Positions 18,411-27,363 of a DNA stretch of 40,618 nucleotides are shown here, piece by piece. The stretch is taken from NCBI GenBank assembly GCA_024279045.1, contig JAJRRZ010000245.1, positions 1 to 40,618 of the forward strand, written 5' to 3'. A model generated the notes under the pieces. It had not been told where the DNA came from. It made no database searches and saw only the letters and a program-made list of their open reading frames with translations. The first letter of the stretch is position 1. The number at the start of each line of letters is the position of its first letter. The position numbers and the translations under genes are program-made. This DNA is from Alphaproteobacteria bacterium. Lineage in GTDB: Bacteria > Pseudomonadota > Alphaproteobacteria > Rhizobiales > Aestuariivirgaceae.

Positions 18411-18677
18411 CTAGAACCCCTTCTCGACACGCTCGTAAACGACGTTGGAGAGCTTCTGTAGCTGCGCCCCCATGAACGGCGCGCTGGCCAGGATCACCAG
18501 CAGGATGATGACGATCTTCGGCACGAAGGTCAGCGTCATTTCCTGCACCTGGGTAAGCGCCTGCATCAGCGAGATGGCCACACCCACGATCATTGCCGCC
18601 ATCACCGCAGGGCCAGAAGCCACCAGCACTACCCACAGCGCCAGCCGCAGCAGATCCAGCGCATCGGCCTGGTTCAT
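18411..18677 (-). CDS. fliQ: Flagellar export protein FliQ
   Basis: 88 aa; GVAISLMQALTQVQEMTLTFVPKI. Confidence 0.95.
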   Translation of the reverse strand: MNQADALDLLRLALWVVLVASGPAVMAAMIVGVAISLMQALTQVQEMTLTFVPKIVIILLVILASAPFMGAQLQKLSNVVYERVEKGF

Positions 18678-19111
18678 GGCGTGGCTCCCTCCACCCTGAT
18701 ATCCGCTCCCAAGGGCAGGCGGGCACCATTGTCCAGCAGTAGCATCACACCACCTCCACGCATCTCGTAGCCCTGCACCACGCCACTGATTTCTCCATCC
18801 GGCGAGGAAACGGAACGCCCCACCAACGCTGCCGCATTGGAGGTATGCACCGAGGCCATGATGTCATCCAGTTTGGCATTGGTGCGAATATTCTGTTCCA
18901 CGTTGGCATAGGATGCGAGCTGTCCGAGATATTCGGTGCTGTCCATCGGCTCGGTCGGGTCCTGATTCTGCAACTGCGCGACTAGCAGTTGCAGGAAGGC
19001 ATCGTAGTCCAAGCTGCCCAGCGCCGTGTCGCTCGTATCACCCGCAGCGGAATCGGAAGTGGTGTAACTCCCTGCCGATGGCAGTTGCGAGGGAATGGAA
19101 GACGTGCTCAT
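18674..19111 (-). CDS. flgD: Flagellar hook capping protein FlgD
   Basis: YDAFLQLLVAQLQNQDPTEPMDSTEYLGQLASYANVEQ. Confidence 0.93.
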   Translation of the reverse strand: MSTSSIPSQLPSAGSYTTSDSAAGDTSDTALGSLDYDAFLQLLVAQLQNQDPTEPMDSTEYLGQLASYANVEQNIRTNAKLDDIMASVHTSNAAALVGRSVSSPDGEISGVVQGYEMRGGGVMLLLDNGARLPLGADIRVEGATP

Positions 19112-19614
19112 GATGAAGCCTCCTGCACCGTATTGATCACCTGCCGCCGCGCACGGCGGCTGCGCACCCGCCGCTTCGCCCCACTTGCCCGTGCCTGCGA
19201 GGATTGGTCCGTCTGCCGTTGTCTGCCGCCTGCAGCATCTTCTGCCTCGCACAGGGTGCGAATGCGCTTCAGCGCCTCGAAGCTGCGCCCGGCGTTGACC
19301 AGCTCCTTTGCCGCATCAAGCACGCCAATGACCTGCGCATCATTCTCGTGGCGTACCAGCAACTCCAGATACAGCTGATAGAATTCCTGCCGCGCCGAAA
19401 CCCCCTGCGCCGGATCGATGAGCATCTTCTGCACGCAGAAATACAGCCGACGAAACGGCGTGGTGGCCTCTTCCGGCTGCATCACGTGCTGCTCCAGCAG
19501 GAACACCACATCATTGAGCAGCTCCAGCGTCGTCTTGCGATCCACCCGGATCACCGCGCCATTGATGTAGATCCGCTCGCCCGCCCGCAGCGAAATGCGT
19601 ATGGTGCCGCTCAT
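19108..19614 (-). CDS. flbT: Flagellar biosynthesis repressor FlbT
   Basis: LRAGERIYINGAVIRVDRKTTLELLNDVVFLLEQHVMQPEEATTPFRRLYF. Confidence 0.95.
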   Translation of the reverse strand: MSGTIRISLRAGERIYINGAVIRVDRKTTLELLNDVVFLLEQHVMQPEEATTPFRRLYFCVQKMLIDPAQGVSARQEFYQLYLELLVRHENDAQVIGVLDAAKELVNAGRSFEALKRIRTLCEAEDAAGGRQRQTDQSSQARASGAKRRVRSRRARRQVINTVQEASS

Positions 19615-19958
19615 TGCAGTCCGTCCCTGATCATGACCATCACGTCGATGATGTCGGCAAAACTGTCCTGCTCGCCCTTCTCGATGCGGTCCAGCTCGCG
19701 CAGGATCCATATGCCGATGGAGATGAGATTGGCCTTCAGGTCGTCTGGCAGGCCGTTGTCCGGCATGGTGAGATCGTCCAGGAAGTAGAACCACAGCCGC
19801 CGCGTGAAGTGCCGCGCCTTCACCGCCTGCACGGAGTCCATGCCCTGCTCCTGCGCCTCGCGCATCATGCCGATGGCATGGTCCAGCGCCCGTGCCTCGT
19901 TCTGGCGCTCTTCCGAAAAGTCGTCTTCGGCGATGTCCTGGTAAGCCTTGCGATACAT
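19611..19958 (-). CDS. flaF: Flagellar biosynthesis regulator FlaF
   Basis: MYRKAYQDIAEDDFSEERQNEARALDHAIGMM ... LISIGIWILRELDRIEKGE. Confidence 0.93.
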   Translation of the reverse strand: MYRKAYQDIAEDDFSEERQNEARALDHAIGMMREAQEQGMDSVQAVKARHFTRRLWFYFLDDLTMPDNGLPDDLKANLISIGIWILRELDRIEKGEQDSFADIIDVMVMIRDGLQ

Positions 19959-19963
19959 GGCGC

Positions 19964-19989
19964 CCTGCCTGTTGTCCCTGCCTGTTGTC
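19964..19989. repeat. Perfect tandem duplication of a 13-mer (CCTGCCTGTTGTC x2) just upstream of flaF
   Basis: Read directly. Confidence 0.9.
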
Positions 19990-20131
19990 ATCTCGCGGGC
20001 CTATGCCCCTTGCTGTCATGCTCCTGCAGGCCATGCCCCCGGGCAAAAGAACGCTGATATCTTGCGCAAATGACGCATCTTCCATGCCTCTTTACGGGCC
20101 CTGAGCCCAAGCCCGCTTCGCCACCCCAAAC

Positions 20132-21181
20132 CTACAAGAAACGCAACAACGTCAGCTCCTGCAGCCGGGCGGTGAGCTTGTATGAAGTCTCCAGCCGCAC
20201 CGTCAGCTCGTTCACCCGCGCCGCCACGGCATGCAGATCCACCTGCTCCATGTCGGCGATGCTCTGGCGCAGCAGATTGCCCTGCGTCTCCAGCCGCTCC
20301 GAGGCCCGCGCCAGCCGCTCCTGCCGGAAGCCGATCTCCCCGCGCAGCCCGTCAGCCAGGGCAATACCCTCGCCGATGCCGCTCATGGCGCGGCTCACCA
20401 GCGCCTGCCGGGCCTCGGCGTTCAACGTTTCCATGCCCAGCCCAGCCACCATCACGTATGCCATGGCAAGCTTGCGTATCGCTGGATTGTTGGCACTGGT
20501 GGTGGCTTGCACCGTATCGTTCATGCCGATGGGCGCGCGCATCTCCTCATCTGTGGCGGAGGAAAACAGCGTCTCCCACTGCGGCGAGTCGAACAGCGCG
20601 GCGAAGTCGTTGTCGAGGAAATCGGCCATGTCCGCCGCGCTGATGGAAACCGCTGCTGCATTCCCCGGCGCAAAGCCGAAACGTGCCGCGAACACCCCTT
20701 CCACCGCCGCGCGCGCAGCCGAGACCGGCTCGGCAAAATAGTCGGCCAGCGGCGTTTCAGCGATGTTGATGCCTCCGAAAACGTAAGCCCCCTGCGAGGT
20801 GGCGTTCACCGCGTTGGTGAACTCCTTCAGCAGCCCTGCCGCGTGCACCGCAACCTGCCCCGGGGCTGCCTGACCGGAGGCCAGCGGCGCGAGGCTGTTC
20901 AGCAGCTCCTGCGCGCCATTGGTGATCATCGACAGCGATTGCTGCGCCACCTGCAAGCGCCCCTCACTGATGCCTACGTCCGAGCGCAGTCCGGCAAGCA
21001 GCGCCTCTTCCGCGCGCTGCTCCATAAGCACCGAGGAACGCCCCGCCAGCGTCAGCCCCAGATCCGCGTGCCGCCCGCTGGCCAGCTCCTGGTTGGCCTG
21101 CTGCAGATCGCGGCGCACCTGTGCGGTTGCCGCAGGTGTGGAATATGGCGTAACCAGCGCCGGCACCAGCGATGACTTCAT
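20132..21181 (-). CDS. flgL: Flagellar hook-associated protein FlgL
   Basis: VRRDLQQANQELASGRHADLGLTLAGRSSVLMEQRAEE; between flgK and flaF. Confidence 0.9.
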   Translation of the reverse strand: MKSSLVPALVTPYSTPAATAQVRRDLQQANQELASGRHADLGLTLAGRSSVLMEQRAEEALLAGLRSDVGISEGRLQVAQQSLSMITNGAQELLNSLAPLASGQAAPGQVAVHAAGLLKEFTNAVNATSQGAYVFGGINIAETPLADYFAEPVSAARAAVEGVFAARFGFAPGNAAAVSISAADMADFLDNDFAALFDSPQWETLFSSATDEEMRAPIGMNDTVQATTSANNPAIRKLAMAYVMVAGLGMETLNAEARQALVSRAMSGIGEGIALADGLRGEIGFRQERLARASERLETQGNLLRQSIADMEQVDLHAVAARVNELTVRLETSYKLTARLQELTLLRFL

Positions 21182-21240
21182 GACCACACCTCCCTTCACT
21201 CGTCAGGCCACCCGACATCACCACTGGCCCGGTGCCTTGC

Positions 21241-22703
21241 TCAGCGCATCGCCTGCATCAACGAGGCCAGCATGTTGTCCACCGTCGCCAGCACCCGCGC
21301 GGTGGCCTGATAGGAGCGCTCCAGCTGCATCATCACCGTCAGCTCGTGATCCAGATCCACGCCCGTGGCCCGCGACAGCGAGTCGGAAGCGCGCGACAGC
21401 AGCGCGGCAGAATAGTCGCTCTCGCGCTGCGCCCCCGCACGCAACTCCTGCATCCATGACATCGACTGCGTGGCATACTCCTTCACCGATGCCGGCGAGG
21501 TCAGTCCCGATGCCGACGCATCGAAGGCACGCGGCGTATCCAGAGCCGTGCTCAACGCCAGCAGCCGGTCGGTGAAGCCGAACTGCCCACCCGTGTTGTA
21601 GATGTAAGCTGTCCCCGCCAGCCCGCCATCGCGCAAGGTGAACGGATCACCCCCTGGGCCGGATCGGCCAGCGCATTCACCTGTAGCTCACGCGCCAGTC
21701 CCGGCTGATGCTCTCCCGCCGGCGGCAGCCCTGGTGCGCCCGTCCAGGTGAACAGACCTGGCGCATCCGGCAAGGCGCCACTGGCATCATGTTCGGCAAA
21801 GGCATCGATCAACCCACGAGCCATTTCGTCCAGTTGTGTTTCCCAGCCCGCGGCAATCTCATCGCGCAATTCGATCAACCCGGCAATGCGCCCGGAGTTC
21901 AGCTTCATCACTGCCCCATTACCGGTAACCGGCACATTGTCGATGATCACCCGCCCGCCCGGCGCACCTGGCGCCAGCCCGGCGGAAGACTCGAAGCGCA
22001 CCTCACGCGGCTGCCCCTCGTAGAGCACCGCGCCACCAGCGGTATAGATGGCCAGCCCGCCATCGTTCTGTGCCACGGTGCGGATATCCAGTTCCTCCGA
22101 CAGGGCAATCAGCGCCTGGTCGCGAAGATCATGCTGACGCACTGCCTCCGTGTCGCTCAGTCTACCGGTTACGATGGCGGCATTGGCTTCGTGAAAGCGC
22201 TGTAGCAGGTCATTCACGCGATCTACCGACCGCGCAATGTCCGCATCGGCCTGCTGGCGCAGGGCAGCAACCGATTCCGCCCCACGATTGATTGCCTCTG
22301 CCAGGTCTCGTGCAGTACCCACGGCGCGCGCCGCCGCGGTAGCGCTGTCCGGCATCGAGGCAAAGGCCTGCATGTCCGCCTGCAAACGGCTCATCAATGC
22401 CAATGGAGAAACTTCGCTGTCCACGTCGCCGTAGATCAGCCCCAGATTTTCCAGCCCTTCGGCCCGCGCGGCATTGGCACTGTGCAACGAGGTGTATTCC
22501 AGCATCCGCGCCAGCAATTCGCTGTCTTCCGAACGGCTGACGGCCACCCGCCGCACACCATGATAATCACTGACGCTCTGGGCAATGCGGCGCGAATAGG
22601 CAGGATTGTCTACATTGGCGATGTTTTCCGAAACCGTGTTCGTACGTTCCGCCAGCGCCGCCAGCGAAGACCTGGTCGAATTGAGCACCGCGCCGAGGGT
22701 CAT
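21241..22703 (-). pseudogene. flgK: Flagellar hook-associated protein FlgK, split by a one-base frameshift near 21650-21654
   Basis: N-terminal ORF 22703-21552 (AERTNTVSENIANVDNPAYSRR) and C-terminal frame ending 21241 (TGVDLDHELTVMMQLERSYQATARVLATVDNMLASLMQA) rejoin as AQGGDPFTLRDGGLAGTAYIYNTGG if one base is restored in the C5 run. Confidence 0.85.
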
Positions 22704-22790
22704 GTATCATCTCCCCATATGCCGCGCCTTCATGGCGCAACGGCATTTCACGTCTGGACTTCACGTCCGCGCATCCTCATGCATCACGCA

Positions 22791-24053
22791 TCAGCGTTTC
22801 AGGTTCACCGCCACGTCCATCAGTTCCGCGCCGGTCATGAACACCTTGGAATTGGCCGTGTAGCCGCGCTGCGCCTCGATCATCGCCGTCAGTTCCGAGG
22901 CCAGATCCACCGTCGATTGTTCCTTCGCGCCAGAAATGATGTCACCCATCCCGCTGGTTCCGGCAAAGCCGATGATGACATCACCAGACGTGTCGGTCTG
23001 GGTGAACACGTCGCCGGGGAGCAGTTTCAGATTGTCCGGACTGCCCACCATGGCCAGCGGTATCTTGTAGGTGGAATGCTTCTCGCCATTGGGAAAGGCG
23101 CCATACATCACTCCATCCTCGCCGATCTTGAACAGCTTGTAGCCACTCGCGGCGCTGCCGTTGATGTTCACCGCCAGAATGTTGAAATCCGCTGCGTATT
23201 GCGTGGTGCCGGTGATGTCCAGCGTCAGCGGCTGCCCACCCGGCACGGTGAAGGTCAGCGATGTCGGCGAGGCAGCATCCAGCTTGCCGGTAACCGGGTC
23301 GAAAGTCAGCGTGGTGGTGGTCAGCGGCCCCGACGCATAGGGAAACGGACCACCAGCAGTGGCCTGCGACTGATCGAACGCCGCCACCTCCCAGGTATTG
23401 TCCGCCGTCTTGGAGAAATACATATCCACCAACACCTCCTCGCCAAGATTGCCATGCGCCACCAGCGAGGTCTTGAACGAATACTGCGCCGTGGCAGCAT
23501 TGGCCGAGGGCAGATCGGCGGCAGGAACGACACCCGCCCCGGCATCCAGGTTGAAGCGCAGCTCGCCACGGGTGGAGGGCGTTGCCTGCATCGCCTGGCT
23601 GGACTGGCGCACCCTCGTCAGCCCGTTGAAGCCATTCGACGTTACATTGGGCGCGCTGCCATCGCTGATATCGAAGCCCAACAGGTAGAACCCCGCAGCA
23701 TTGACCAGATAGCCCTCCTTGTCCGGCACGAAATTGCCAGCACGCGTCAGGAAGCGGGTGCCGTTGGCATCCTCGACGATGAAGAAGCCATCCCCGGCAA
23801 TGGCCAGATCAGTGATCGAGGTGGTATTCTGCAGCGTTCCCTGCTCGGAGATATGGCGACGCACGGTGGTGGTAACCCCGCCGGAGACATATTCACCGGT
23901 GAGTTTCTGCGGGATCATGGATGAGAATTCGGTTTCTGCACGCTTGTAGCCGATAGTGTCGGAATTGGCGACGTTGTCGGCCACGGCAGAGAGCTTGTTG
24001 CCCTGCGCCAGCATGCCGGAAACGCCGGTGCGCATGATGTTGCCGATCGACAT
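22791..24053 (-). CDS. flgE: Flagellar hook protein FlgE
   Basis: MSIGNIMRTGVSGMLAQGNKLSAVADNVANSDTIGYKRAETEFSSMI; C-terminal LTAMIEAQRGYTANSKVFMTGAELMDVAVNLKR. Confidence 0.96.
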   Translation of the reverse strand: MSIGNIMRTGVSGMLAQGNKLSAVADNVANSDTIGYKRAETEFSSMIPQKLTGEYVSGGVTTTVRRHISEQGTLQNTTSITDLAIAGDGFFIVEDANGTRFLTRAGNFVPDKEGYLVNAAGFYLLGFDISDGSAPNVTSNGFNGLTRVRQSSQAMQATPSTRGELRFNLDAGAGVVPAADLPSANAATAQYSFKTSLVAHGNLGEEVLVDMYFSKTADNTWEVAAFDQSQATAGGPFPYASGPLTTTTLTFDPVTGKLDAASPTSLTFTVPGGQPLTLDITGTTQYAADFNILAVNINGSAASGYKLFKIGEDGVMYGAFPNGEKHSTYKIPLAMVGSPDNLKLLPGDVFTQTDTSGDVIIGFAGTSGMGDIISGAKEQSTVDLASELTAMIEAQRGYTANSKVFMTGAELMDVAVNLKR

Positions 24054-24238
24054 GCCCCATCTCCTTTCCAGGGAATCATTGCGATTGTCCAGTTACAGTC
24101 TTCGGCAACAACCTTGCGCCGGCCTTGTGCAGCAAGCCGCCGGACAACCGGCACAGGAGCCGCACTGCTCTCCGGACACGACGGGGCCGGGATTGCGGCC
24201 AGCATCTGCCGGCGCCGGAACAATACCCTGAAAGACAA

Positions 24239-24266
24239 GGCCGTCCACCATGCCTGGCGGACGGCC
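24239..24266 (-). terminator. Candidate hairpin terminator downstream of ftcR-like gene
   Basis: GGCCGTCC-A-CCA-TGCC-TGG-C-GGACGGCC; minus-strand 3' flank TTGTCTTTC is moderately U-rich. Confidence 0.5.
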
Positions 24267-24304
24267 TCGGCAAGGAGCAATGCAAGGGAGCAGCTTGCAC
24301 TGCA

Positions 24305-24320
24305 TGCCACGGGCGTGGCA
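24305..24320. repeat. Second hairpin TGCCACG-GG-CGTGGCA in flgE/ftcR gap
   Basis: Read directly. Confidence 0.6.
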
Positions 24321-24331
24321 AACGCTCACCC

Positions 24332-25066
24332 TCAGGCAATCTTTCTTTCATCACGCCCTGCCACGCCCCCCTCGGCGGCAGGTGGATGCTCGTTCAGGCA
24401 ATAGCCGAGGTAGCGCTTCGAATCGACCGGATCATAGCCCAGCCGCTGGCGCAACTTCTTGCGTAGCTTGGAAATATGGCTCTCGATGACCGATTCCTCC
24501 ACGCTGTCCTCGAACAGCCCATAAACGCTGTTGAACAACTGCCTCTTGGTTACGCGCCGCCCGCGGTTTTTCACCAGATGCTCCAGGATGCGGTATTCGC
24601 GGCGCGGCAGTTGCAACGGCTCGCCCCCCACAAGCGGCGGCCTGCCATCGGCAAACAGCCGGATATCCCCCACCTTCACGGAATCGTCCCGCACGGTGCG
24701 CAGGCGGCGCATGATGGCGTTCGCCCGCGCCAGGATCTCGCGCACGTGCACCGGCTTGCGCACCACGTCATCGACACCGGCGGAGAACAACTCCAGCACC
24801 AGATTGAGCGAATTCATCTCGCTCAGCGCAATGACCGGAATACGCATGTAGCGGCGGATGATGGCCGGCAGATCGCTGCAATCGGCCAGCTCCCCCAGCT
24901 CGCCCAGCAGCACTGCCTCCACTGCTGCCAGATCCGTCTCCGAAGAGGTCTGCAGCCAGTCGCGGAAATCATGTGGATGGAAACCAATGCTGGAGACCCC
25001 CTCCCTACGGAAGCTTTTCCTGTATCCTTCCAGAACGAGATCGCGCTTGTCCACGATGACGAACAT
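24332..25066 (-). CDS. OmpR-type flagellar transcriptional regulator, FtcR/Rem-like
   Basis: Start MFVIVDKRDLVLEGYRKSFRREGVSSIGF; C-terminal Trans_reg_C LPRREYRILEHLVKNRGRRVTKRQLFNSVYGLFEDSVEESVIESHISKLRKKL; position beside flgE. Confidence 0.9.
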   Translation of the reverse strand: MFVIVDKRDLVLEGYRKSFRREGVSSIGFHPHDFRDWLQTSSETDLAAVEAVLLGELGELADCSDLPAIIRRYMRIPVIALSEMNSLNLVLELFSAGVDDVVRKPVHVREILARANAIMRRLRTVRDDSVKVGDIRLFADGRPPLVGGEPLQLPRREYRILEHLVKNRGRRVTKRQLFNSVYGLFEDSVEESVIESHISKLRKKLRQRLGYDPVDSKRYLGYCLNEHPPAAEGGVAGRDERKIA

Positions 25067-25168
25067 GTTTCTCTCCCCCAACCCCAGCGGATTAACCTGT
25101 TGGCAACCCGAATCGCACTTGATTGTGGTCAGGAGCAGCGATTCTCCACAACCTGCAAATACTGACAA

Positions 25169-25197
25169 TTGACACGCGCGAAGACGAAAATTAGAAT
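25169..25197 (+). promoter_or_regulatory. Consensus-like sigma70 promoter (TTGACA-N17-TAGAAT), plus strand
   Basis: TTGACA 25169-25174, TAGAAT 25192-25197, 17-nt spacer; no plus-strand gene downstream. Confidence 0.4.
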
Positions 25198-25301
25198 TCT
25201 TAAAATTCTTGATTCGTTTCATGTTTGTTCTCTAAATTTTCGCTAAAGCCAACCATGCCAGGCACCGCTGGAACTGGCGCATGGTAATGGAATACACTCT
25301 G

Positions 25302-25919
25302 CTATTTGCGGCAGAAGGATCGTGCGGTGGGGGTCCAGCGGCCAAAGCCGGAAGCCACCAGATTGCGAATCACTGCACAGACATAACGCTTCTGTGCCGG
25401 ATCGTTGTTTGGCCCGGCATGGTAACGCGCCGCCGCCATTGTCCAGCTTCCTTCGCGGCGACGCAATCTCTTCAGCAAGCGCGCGGCATAATCCACATTA
25501 CGGGCCGGGTCGAGCATTTCCTCCACCGAGCCGAAACGTGCCCCATGATAGTGGTGATTGATCTGCATGCAGCCCAGGTCGATCAGCCGCTTGCCTTGCG
25601 CACGGGCGCGGCGAAACTCGAGCAATGCCGCCACCCGGCTGGTGGCGAATACCGTGCGTCCATGGATGTTCAGCGCCCACGGATGCAATTTGCCACGCCG
25701 TCCTGTTTCTGTCAGACCGATGGCATAGAGCATCCCCAGTGGCACACCATGGCGCTTTGCAGCCGCTGCCATGTAGCGCTCGCACACGCCACCCCGTGGG
25801 CTGGCCGAAACCGGCACCGCCGCGGCAACCGCCAGCATGCTACAGATACACAGCGCCCTTGCCAGCTTCAGCGGCGATGTCGCCTTCTTCCATCCTGCCC
25901 GTAGCAGTTTCATCAGCAT
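25302..25919 (-). CDS. Lytic transglycosylase (SLT domain), flagellar-cluster associated
   Basis: VPLGMLYAIGLTETGRRGKLHPWALNI, IDLGCMQINHHYHG, MAAARYHAGPNN; signal peptide; SD GACGGGGGAC before ATG 25919. Confidence 0.88.
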   Translation of the reverse strand: MLMKLLRAGWKKATSPLKLARALCICSMLAVAAAVPVSASPRGGVCERYMAAAAKRHGVPLGMLYAIGLTETGRRGKLHPWALNIHGRTVFATSRVAALLEFRRARAQGKRLIDLGCMQINHHYHGARFGSVEEMLDPARNVDYAARLLKRLRRREGSWTMAAARYHAGPNNDPAQKRYVCAVIRNLVASGFGRWTPTARSFCRK

Positions 25920-27363
25920 GTCCCCCGTCGTGCCGTGGCGAGTGTGTGTTGCCGCCACCGTCCTGCCGGGCGAATTCCTGCATCCCCTGCCCTGCTCCAC
26001 CGGCGGCTCCCTGTCCATGCGCAGGCACGCCCTGTTGCGATATGCCCGTAGCGGATGCAGCATCCACCACCACACGCACCACGGCTTGCGCCACCCCCGC
26101 ATCCTGTGCCCTGATGCGCCGCTCCAGTTGTTCGATGCCCTCGCGCAAGTGCTCCACCATGCGCTGATCCGGCACCCTGATGTCGATTTGCAACCGGCCA
26201 CCGGACAGACTCAATTGCGCATTCACCGTGCCAAGGCTGGCTGGATGCAGTTGAATTTCCAGCTTCTGCACCACCTTGGCGCCGGGCTGCCGCATTCCCG
26301 TCGAAGACAACAGTGCCGCCATTCCCTCGTCCTGAATTGCCTGCAACACTTGCCTGGAAGCCCCGCTCCATGCACCTTGGCCGCCTTCCGCTCCATTGGC
26401 AGACATGGCCACCAACGGTGGCAGGAACTGCTGGCGCGATCCCTGCACCACCTGCACCGGCATCTCCTGCATCGCGCCTCCCTGCGGTGCACCATCCTTC
26501 AGCAACATCTGCCGCACCAGGCCGGCGCCACCTCGCCTCCGCGGCTGCACCACCTGCCCGCCCTCGCGCAACAGAGTGGAATTCTGTTGATCGTCCGCAG
26601 CAGCCATACCATCTGTTGGCAACAATGTTGCTGCCGCTGCCGCCCGCTTCTGCCAACCACCGGCGCTACCTTGCGCCACAGGATCACGCACCCGCCCATC
26701 CTCTCGCCAGACCGCTTGCGGTTGCCCGCCGGCAAGCCTGCCCGACTTCACCACCAGCGACTGTGCTTCTGACTGCACTCCAATGGCCAACGCCACGGCA
26801 ACCACAACCTCTTCCTGCGCCACTGGAGCATCTGCGTCTGGCACCATCGGCATACTTGGCAGCAATGACGCATCATCGGCAGGCAGGGGCTGCCTGTCCG
26901 CCAACATGGCTGACCGTACACGTAGTGGCTGCACTGCCTCCTCTTCCGCCAGGATGGCTGTTGCACGAGGCATGTCAGTTTTCACCGTTGCTGCTGCAAT
27001 GCGTACCGACACATCTGGCAATGGAGTGCCTTCACCCAAACGCCCTGCTTCGCCATTGCCGGAAAACTTGTCGCTTTGAGAATCTGAAGCATCATTACCC
27101 ATCTTTCGCTCGATGCGCTCCAGCACCGCAACATGATCATCCCCATTGGCAACAACCGGCATATCCACATTGTCCGCCGAATCCCCCTGCGCCACGGCTC
27201 TTGCCTCGGATTCCGCCGCGCCTGGTTCACTCAACAGGGTACGCAGGAAGGTCTCCCCTCCCTCCTGCCCAGAAGATGCAGCAGTCTCCCGCGCCGTCTG
27301 CCTGTGTGTAAAACGCGCCATGGAGGGCGGAATGGCTGCATCCGCTTGCAGTCCCGGTTTCAT
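25840..27363 (-). CDS. fliK: Flagellar hook-length control protein FliK (MotD-like)
   Basis: C-terminal QKLEIQLHPASLGTVNAQLSLSGGRLQIDIRV; between motC and SLT gene. Confidence 0.87.
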   Translation of the reverse strand: MKPGLQADAAIPPSMARFTHRQTARETAASSGQEGGETFLRTLLSEPGAAESEARAVAQGDSADNVDMPVVANGDDHVAVLERIERKMGNDASDSQSDKFSGNGEAGRLGEGTPLPDVSVRIAAATVKTDMPRATAILAEEEAVQPLRVRSAMLADRQPLPADDASLLPSMPMVPDADAPVAQEEVVVAVALAIGVQSEAQSLVVKSGRLAGGQPQAVWREDGRVRDPVAQGSAGGWQKRAAAAATLLPTDGMAAADDQQNSTLLREGGQVVQPRRRGGAGLVRQMLLKDGAPQGGAMQEMPVQVVQGSRQQFLPPLVAMSANGAEGGQGAWSGASRQVLQAIQDEGMAALLSSTGMRQPGAKVVQKLEIQLHPASLGTVNAQLSLSGGRLQIDIRVPDQRMVEHLREGIEQLERRIRAQDAGVAQAVVRVVVDAASATGISQQGVPAHGQGAAGGAGQGMQEFARQDGGGNTHSPRHDGGHADETATGRMEEGDIAAEAGKGAVYL

